A stretch of 6,563 bases of DNA from Bacillota bacterium (GTDB lineage Bacteria > Bacillota > Clostridia > Lachnospirales > Lachnospiraceae): the NCBI GenBank assembly GCA_023436765.1, contig JAEZHX010000202.1:1-6563 (forward strand), written 5' to 3'. The position numbers and the translations under genes are program-made. Below are positions 1 through 3,700 of this stretch, piece after piece (the stretch's first letter is position 1; every line of letters begins with the position of its first letter). Under the pieces are notes generated by a model. The model searched no databases, was not told the origin of the DNA, and was given only the letters and a program-made list of their open reading frames with translations.

Positions 1-110
1 GCCTGTCTGATCTCCTGTGTCAGATTGTATCCATAGGTTCCCTCCGGTTCCTTTGAAACAACAGCAAGCACAATCGCATCGAGTAGTGCTGAACCGGTAT
101 TAAATACCAT
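1..110 (-). CDS. PadR-family transcriptional regulator, N-terminal fragment (3' end beyond left edge)
   Basis: Only the first 36 codons are visible; the frame is still open at the window edge. The product begins MVFNTGSALLDAIVLAVVSK and continues through a GTYGYNLTQEIRQ stretch. This matches the start of PadR-family winged-helix repressors, in which helix 1 carries a leucine-rich ALLDAIVL-like segment and is followed by the (Y/H)GY-x-(L/I) motif. PadR proteins are dimeric DNA-binding repressors that often control a neighbouring transporter or membrane-protein gene and usually their own promoter. The ATG at 110 is preceded by AGGAAGGGAG with an 8-nt gap. A strong sigma-A promoter and paired AT-rich repeats lie just upstream, consistent with autoregulation. 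The gene lies beyond the terminator that closes the copper cluster, so it is probably a separate unit with a partner further left. The family call is fairly secure; the ligand and targets cannot be inferred. Confidence 0.8.
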   Translation of the reverse strand, partial: MVFNTGSALLDAIVLAVVSKEPEGTYGYNLTQEIRQ

Positions 111-136
111 AACATCAACTCCCTTCCTAACACTGT

Positions 137-188
137 TACATTATATAATATTATTGATTTAATAATACTATACACCATATAATATTAT
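137..188. repeat. Two near-identical AT-rich repeats flanking the start site, probable PadR operators
   Basis: The pattern TACAnnATATAATATTAT occurs at 137-154 and again at 171-188, identical except at the two n positions and 34 bp apart. The right copy continues into a perfect 16-bp palindrome, CATATAATATTATATG (176-191), inside the -35/-10 spacer. The left copy contains the palindromic core ATAATATTAT (145-154), just downstream of the predicted transcription start. One copy over the promoter and one after the start is the usual layout of an autoregulatory operator pair. That PadR itself binds here is inference. The sequence is AT-only over much of its length, so part of the symmetry could be chance. 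Confidence 0.5.
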
Positions 189-195
189 ATGTCAA
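167..195 (-). promoter_or_regulatory. Sigma-A-type promoter of the padR-like gene
   Basis: On the minus strand a perfect TTGACA -35 box (190-195) is followed by exactly 17 nt and then TATAGT (167-172), which matches the -10 consensus at five of six positions. Transcription should start near 160, leaving a leader of about 50 nt before the ATG at 110. This is the best promoter in the window. Its spacer is occupied by a 16-bp perfect palindrome (176-191), so a bound repressor there would block RNA polymerase. Confidence 0.8.
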
Positions 196-288
196 TAACA
201 ATTTCATTATTCCTTATGAAGGAAGGGAGTGCCTTATTTCTTATACCTTTAATTGCATTATATAATTTTTACCAGAAATTTCAAGAAC

Positions 289-342
289 AAAAAAGCTCCA
301 TTTCAGTAACAGCCAAGGAAGGACTATTACTGAAGGCGGAGC
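289..342 (-). terminator. Rho-independent terminator ending the two-component/copper cluster
   Basis: Read on the minus strand, GCTCC pairs with GGAGC (338-342 with 295-299). After a small internal loop, an 11-bp stem TTCAGTAATAG/CTGTTACTGAA follows (324-334 with 302-312) around an 11-nt loop. The outer stem runs directly into six U residues (289-294). The 310/326 pair is G-U on the minus-strand RNA but would be a C-A mismatch on the plus strand, and there is no T-run on the plus side, so the element is directional. It lies about 65 nt after the kinase stop codon. Confidence 0.88.
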
Positions 343-407
343 CTATCATGTCGCGGTAACGACGGACAATGGATTTGTAAAGAAATAACCTCATATAAAT
401 AAGCTAG

Positions 408-1799
408 TTAATGATCCTTAGGCAGAATCACGGTGAAGGTACTTCCCTCATTCAGCTTGCTGATCACCTCAACTCTGCCGTCATGGGCTTCTACGATTGA
501 TTTTACAATCGTCAGTCCGATACCCGATCCGCCGGTGGACCGGTTTCTTGATTTGTCAGCACGGTAAAAACGCTCAAAGATAAAGGGCAGTTCATCCTCG
601 GCTATCCCTATTCCCTCATCGGTAATAGAAAACCCTGCCGTATCCTCCGCTTCAAAAGCAGTGAAGGTTATATTCCCTCCATTCTCTGAGTATTTGATCG
701 CGTTGGACAGCAGGTTCACCAGTACCTGCTGTATACGGTCTGGATCGGCATACAAATGAACCTCCGTTCCCTTCTGGATAAGCTTTATATTCTTCAGGAA
801 GAGTTCATTTTCAAAACTGCAGGCCGCTTTTTCCATCATCTCCTGGACAGGGAAGAGTGATTTATCCAGCTTCATATTTTGATTCTCAATCTTAGCAAGC
901 TGCTCCAGATCATTCACCAGTTTACTGACTCTGACGGTTTCTTCATAGCAGCTTTCCAGCCTCTCCGGAGTCGGTTCCCAAATCCCCTCCATCATCGCTT
1001 CAATGTGGGACTGCAGAATCGTAATCGGTGTCCTCAGTTCATGAGCAACATCTCCGGTTAGCTGCTTTCTCAGCTTCTCTAAGGTCTCCAGAGAAGCTGC
1101 CAGATGATTGATCGACCCCACCAGCATGTTCAGCTCCCGCGTATCTGCCTTTTCCTCCAGCCTTACTTCATAGTTACCGCCAGCAATCTTCTTGGTAACC
1201 TCCACTGTTTTAAGGATAGGTCTGCTGATTCTTCTGGCCAATAAACGGCCGATCAATATGGATAGAAGAAGCGAGGCGAAGCCTACCCCGATGAATACCC
1301 TGTTTAAGGAGTCCAGGAACCTGAAATCATTCTCTGTCAGGAAGAAAGGCCCAAAATAGCTGATGCTAACGGAACCGATCTGTAATCCACTCTGGGTCAG
1401 AGGATAGTTTACGGACTGAAACTCTCCATCCAATTGTGGATATTTTATTCTCATTCTCTCCGAGATGTCCCCCATAATACGGTTGCATAATGCCATATCA
1501 TGGGATTGGGCATCCCACATCATCCTTCCCTCCCTATCATAAACCTTCAGGATGTAGCCGTCGTAGAGGGAGAACATGCCGATCGTATGGATATACTCTA
1601 AATTCCATTCTTTTTTTATTGGGACATACTGCTCACTTAGGGTAGCTGTGATTACCTGAGCCCGTAGTTCCTGTTGACTGGCAATGTACTCTGTGAATTG
1701 CTTATTAATCAGATAGTTGGACAGGAAACTGATGATTGCTACGACCAGCAGGACGACACTGATCATCGCTGAGGATACCTTTGTTCGAATACTTCTCAA
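408..1799 (-). CDS. Membrane sensor histidine kinase (HAMP/HisKA/HATPase), partner of the adjacent response regulator
   Basis: This 463-residue kinase should autophosphorylate on His and pass the phosphate to the upstream-encoded regulator. Order of parts: short cytoplasmic N-terminus, TM1 about 11-30, an extracytoplasmic domain of about 135 residues (31-165), TM2 about 166-187, HAMP about 188-241, HisKA with the H-box HELRTP (His253), the N-box (N362, N366), G1 DEGIG (394-398), F-box PFIFERFY (405-412) and G2 GGSGIGL (423-429). All catalytic boxes are intact. The outer domain has a stretch, residues 93-116, carrying five Met, His100 and Cys105, which could be a soft-metal site. The start is a TTG, overlapping the regulator's TGA as TTGA, with a perfect GGAGGTGA 6 nt upstream; an in-frame stop just upstream excludes a longer form. 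Linkage to copA and copZ suggests copper or silver sensing, but that is inference; general envelope stress is the alternative. Confidence 0.93.
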   Translation of the reverse strand: MRSIRTKVSSAMISVVLLVVAIISFLSNYLINKQFTEYIASQQELRAQVITATLSEQYVPIKKEWNLEYIHTIGMFSLYDGYILKVYDREGRMMWDAQSHDMALCNRIMGDISERMRIKYPQLDGEFQSVNYPLTQSGLQIGSVSISYFGPFFLTENDFRFLDSLNRVFIGVGFASLLLSILIGRLLARRISRPILKTVEVTKKIAGGNYEVRLEEKADTRELNMLVGSINHLAASLETLEKLRKQLTGDVAHELRTPITILQSHIEAMMEGIWEPTPERLESCYEETVRVSKLVNDLEQLAKIENQNMKLDKSLFPVQEMMEKAACSFENELFLKNIKLIQKGTEVHLYADPDRIQQVLVNLLSNAIKYSENGGNITFTAFEAEDTAGFSITDEGIGIAEDELPFIFERFYRADKSRNRSTGGSGIGLTIVKSIVEAHDGRVEVISKLNEGSTFTVILPKDH

Positions 1800-2500
1800 A
1801 CAAGCTCACCTCCAAACTTATAACCCACTCCATGAACTGTCCTTATATAGATAGGATTCTTAGGATCCTCCTCTATCTTCGCACGCAGGTTCTTGATATG
1901 GCTGTCCACCGTTCGGTCATATCCCTCATAATCCTCCCCTAAGGCGATGGTGATAAGCTCATCCCGCGTATACACCTTGTTGGGATACCCGACCAATGCT
2001 GATAATATCTTATATTCATTCGGGGTAAGCTTTACCTCTTCAGATTTCTTATGAATCATTCGGCTATCGAAGTCTACGGTAAGCTCTCCCCGGAAGGATT
2101 GTTTGCTGCTCCTCTTTGATTGGTTGTCATCTGCTCTCCTCCACACCGCTTCCATTCTTGCATAGAGAGCTTTCAGGCTGAAGGGCTTCGTGATATAATC
2201 ATCCGCACCGATTCCAAGGCCCTGCAGCAGATCAGCTTCCGCCGATTTTGCTGTCAGCATGATAATCGGCACTCGTGATCTTAGTCTCAGAGCTTTGCAT
2301 ACCTCTTCTCCCGATAAGACGGGTAGCATCAGGTCCAGCAGAACCATTGATACAGCTTCTCTTTCAAAGAGCTTCAAAGCCTTTTTTCCATCCTCCGCCA
2401 AAAGCACAGAAAAACCCTTGTTTTCCAGAAAGGACTGAATCACACTGCTGATCTTCTCCTCATCTTCTACCACAAGGATTTTCTTACCGGGATATTCCAT
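1796..2500 (-). CDS. OmpR/PhoB-family response regulator
   Basis: This 234-residue DNA-binding regulator is presumably activated by the adjacent kinase. The receiver domain (about 6-120) has the acidic pair E12/D13, the phospho-acceptor D56 in a LLDLMLP context, T83 and K105 in the ITKPF motif, so phosphorylation chemistry is complete. The winged-helix domain (about 137-231) shows LTPNEYKIL, the recognition region YDRTVDSHIKNLRAKI and the closing RTVHGVGYKF wing. The ATG at 2500 has GGAGG 7 nt upstream. Its end overlaps the kinase start by 4 nt. It lies 115 nt after copZ on the same strand. Two-component regulators of copper export exist (CusRS, CopRS), mostly described in Gram-negatives, whereas copA-copZ in Bacillota is typically under CsoR or CopY. 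The targets here are not visible, and I found no convincing OmpR-type direct repeat. Confidence 0.95.
   Translation of the reverse strand: MEYPGKKILVVEDEEKISSVIQSFLENKGFSVLLAEDGKKALKLFEREAVSMVLLDLMLPVLSGEEVCKALRLRSRVPIIMLTAKSAEADLLQGLGIGADDYITKPFSLKALYARMEAVWRRADDNQSKRSSKQSFRGELTVDFDSRMIHKKSEEVKLTPNEYKILSALVGYPNKVYTRDELITIALGEDYEGYDRTVDSHIKNLRAKIEEDPKNPIYIRTVHGVGYKFGGELV
1806..1813 (-). promoter_or_regulatory. Consensus ribosome binding site fixing the TTG start of the kinase
   Basis: GGAGGTGA, fully complementary to the usual 16S rRNA 3' end, lies 6 nt before the TTG at 1799, inside the last codons of the response regulator gene. No ATG or GTG lies in frame between the upstream in-frame TGA and this TTG. 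The next in-frame ATG is codon 12, within the predicted first membrane segment. The strong site probably compensates for the weak start codon and couples translation of the two proteins. Confidence 0.8.
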
Positions 2501-2564
2501 CGCAAATCCTCCATCACCATTTTGTTTTACGTAGATCTTTCATCCGTCTAATATATGTAACATT

Positions 2565-2604
2565 AACCCCTGTTTCCTGATTATGCCCACAGAAAGCAGG
2601 GGTT
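2565..2604 (-). other. Strong hairpin between copZ and the response regulator gene
   Basis: On the minus-strand RNA an 8-bp perfect stem (AACCCCUG/CAGGGGUU), one mismatch and a further 6-bp stem with one G-U pair enclose a 10-nt loop. The corresponding plus-strand pairing would contain a C-A mismatch, so the structure favours the minus transcript. It starts 11 nt after the copZ stop codon. It is not followed by a U-run (the next bases are AAUGUUACAU), so it is not a classical intrinsic terminator. It could partially terminate, be a processing site or protect the copA-copZ mRNA 3' end, letting regulator and kinase be made at a lower level. Confidence 0.6.
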
Positions 2605-2615
2605 TACACCACACT

Positions 2616-2825
2616 TTACGACATTACATCGTAACCCTGATCCTCAATTGCCTGTTTGATGTTATCCAGAGTAACCACTGACGAGTCGAAGTCAACTGTT
2701 ACCGATTTTTCCTCCAGGCTAACAGATACCTTATCTACACCATTCATTGTCCCAACTGCCTTCTTGACAGCGTTTTCACAATGAGAGCAGGACATACCTT
2801 CCACTTTAATGATCACATTTTCCAT
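2616..2825 (-). CDS. copZ: CopZ-like copper chaperone (single HMA domain)
   Basis: A 69-residue protein consisting of one heavy-metal-associated ferredoxin-like domain. The motif GMSCSHC places the Cu(I)-binding cysteines at 13 and 16, and a Tyr at 65 sits where Bacillus CopZ has the Tyr near its metal site. It should carry Cu(I) in the cytosol and hand it to the HMA domains of the CopA encoded just upstream. I chose the ATG at 2825 because AGGAGG lies 6 nt before it; the longer in-frame reading from 2855 adds ten residues with no family equivalent and overlaps the ribosome binding site. A 144-nt gap separates it from the lipoprotein gene, with a candidate promoter and a palindrome, so it may also be transcribed on its own. 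A general mercury- or zinc-type HMA protein is the less likely alternative, given the neighbours. Confidence 0.92.
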   Translation of the reverse strand: MENVIIKVEGMSCSHCENAVKKAVGTMNGVDKVSVSLEEKSVTVDFDSSVVTLDNIKQAIEDQGYDVMS

Positions 2826-2840
2826 ATTAATCCTCCTAAT

Positions 2841-2854
2841 TGCAGATATCTGCA
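2841..2854. promoter_or_regulatory. Perfect 14-bp palindrome upstream of copZ, candidate operator
   Basis: TGCAGATATCTGCA is perfectly self-complementary and ends 15 nt before the copZ start, just outside the AGGAGG site. It lies 17 nt downstream of the proposed -10 box, a position where a bound dimer would block transcription. It is not the CopY box (TACAnnTGTA) nor a typical G/C-centred CsoR site, so the binding protein, if any, is unknown. Confidence 0.4.
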
Positions 2855-2871
2855 TTCTTGATTATTCATCC

Positions 2872-2900
2872 ATATTATCAAATATTTTATGCTTAGGCAA
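2872..2900 (-). promoter_or_regulatory. Candidate internal promoter for copZ
   Basis: On the minus strand TTGCCT (2895-2900) and TAATAT (2872-2877) are spaced by exactly 17 nt; each matches the sigma-A consensus at four of six positions. Transcription would begin near 2865, about 40 nt before the copZ ATG and just ahead of the 14-bp palindrome. The match is modest and the region is AT-rich, so this is only suggestive. Confidence 0.35.
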
Positions 2901-2969
2901 TGTAGGACTAAAACTATCATTCCCATGTTCTGTTTTAGCTCCTTTATTGCATTCGTACATTCAGCAATA

Positions 2970-3653
2970 TTATTGCAGTCCGTCAAGCTCAAATGGCTTC
3001 AGAAATTTATCCAGTTCAACCTTCTTTCCATTCTCGTCCATGGTTTCTACCTTAGCAAAAATCCATCCCTTTACGTTCTGAGGATCCACTCCTGCATCAA
3101 GGAAAGGCTGAGGATTAAGCACATAAACGATATCCTTATCGTTCTTCGTCATATCCTTCGCCCACTCAAACATATTACCGTTCGTCAGGGCTACACCGAA
3201 GTGATCCAAGGCTGCATGGTACTTAACCCTGTCACGGTAATTCTTAACGATTTGCTCATAGGAAGTTAGGGGTGTCACATTTTCCTGTTCATTGGGGGTG
3301 TTGCTGCCTAAATCAGTGCCGACCACAATTTTATCACCTACCAGCATACCTTCCGGAAGCTTACTAACATCCAGACCGGCAGCTAGGAAGGGCTGAGCCT
3401 TCACCTCAAGGAGTACATCATAGGTCTGGCTCTTGGAGTTATCCTTACTCCATATGAAGCTTGCTTCTCCATCCGGGGAGGTCAGGGACCAACCATCGTA
3501 GACTGCGTTCTCACCGGTCTGTTCCTTCGTGATGTCCAGAACCTTGCCGAAGGAATCAATCGATTTGTCTCCGATAACGTCCAGCTTATTACATGCGGTT
3601 AAGCCTATTATTACAGCAGCTGTAACTGCTGCGATCGTAAAATTCCTTTTCAT
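2970..3653 (-). CDS. Unrecognised lipoprotein with an internal repeat, within the copper cluster
   Basis: I do not recognise this 227-residue protein. It begins with a lipoprotein signal peptide: MKRN, a hydrophobic stretch and the lipobox LTAC, so Cys21 should be lipidated and the mature protein anchored on the outer face of the membrane. The mature part contains QPFLAAGLD at 87-95 and QPFLDAGVD at 182-190, each preceded by a beta-like segment (YDVLLEVKA, KDIVYVLNP) and followed by a Gly and a hydrophobic strand; this suggests two copies of one domain. Apart from Cys21 there is no Cys, and no His- or Met-rich cluster, so there is no evident copper site. It lies 47 nt after copA. The ATG at 3653 is fixed by the signal peptide but has a poor ribosome binding site: GAGG is 14 nt away, while a five-codon frame ends exactly at this ATG. 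An envelope role linked to metal export is inference from position. Confidence 0.88.
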   Translation of the reverse strand: MKRNFTIAAVTAAVIIGLTACNKLDVIGDKSIDSFGKVLDITKEQTGENAVYDGWSLTSPDGEASFIWSKDNSKSQTYDVLLEVKAQPFLAAGLDVSKLPEGMLVGDKIVVGTDLGSNTPNEQENVTPLTSYEQIVKNYRDRVKYHAALDHFGVALTNGNMFEWAKDMTKNDKDIVYVLNPQPFLDAGVDPQNVKGWIFAKVETMDENGKKVELDKFLKPFELDGLQ

Positions 3654-3667
3654 GGGCCAATTACCAT
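3650..3667 (-). CDS. Possible five-codon leader frame overlapping the lipoprotein start
   Basis: ATG-GTA-ATT-GGC-CCA-TGA (peptide MVIGP) has AGGA 6 nt upstream, and its TGA overlaps the lipoprotein ATG as ATGA. The only Shine-Dalgarno-like sequence near the lipoprotein gene is better placed for this frame than for the gene itself, so the lipoprotein could be translated by re-initiation. No similar peptide is known to me. A chance arrangement is quite possible, because 18 nt of sequence carries little information. Confidence 0.25.
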   Translation of the reverse strand: MVIGP

Positions 3668-3700
3668 CCTCTTTCCTAATTTGTTATCCGTAGTTCCTTC

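Larger units (their letters stand above)
111..407. other. Intergenic region between the padR-like gene and the kinase gene
   Basis: This 297-nt stretch contains the padR-like promoter and repeats (137-195) and the terminator of the copper/two-component cluster (289-342). Between them, 196-288 is AT-rich and holds only a 6-bp inverted repeat (TTCCTT at 210-215 and AAGGAA at 219-224) and a plus-strand TATAAT at 261-266 that lacks a good -35 box. Short open frames on both strands (216-359 plus, 281-394 minus, and a frame ending in a TAA at about 395) have no ribosome binding site and run through the terminator stem, so I do not call them genes. No RNA gene or mobile-element end is apparent. Confidence 0.6.

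Noticed and set aside
216..359. 47-codon plus-strand frame starting MKEGSALF
   Set aside because: No Shine-Dalgarno sequence upstream, no convincing promoter, and it crosses the terminator stem; nothing recognisable in the translation.
281..394. 37-codon minus-strand frame after the kinase stop codon
   Set aside because: No ribosome binding site, and it passes entirely through the intrinsic terminator hairpin, which explains the sequence better.
2616..2855. Longer CopZ start at 2855
   Set aside because: It would add ten residues not seen in CopZ, spanning the palindrome and the AGGAGG that sits 6 nt before the ATG at 2825.
2813..2926. 37-codon minus-strand frame running into the copZ start
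   Set aside because: The nearest GGAG is 12 nt from its ATG, its translation is AT-driven hydrophobic residues, and it runs through the palindrome and the copZ ribosome binding site.
2945..2976. Three alternating TATTGC/GCAATA arms at the lipoprotein stop codon, possible terminator
   Set aside because: Six AT-rich base pairs with no following U-run on either strand; unlikely to terminate transcription.
2889..3269. Plus-strand open frame of 126 codons (and an overlapping one at 2809-3081)
   Set aside because: Mostly antisense to the lipoprotein gene, with low-complexity hydrophobic translation and no initiation signals.
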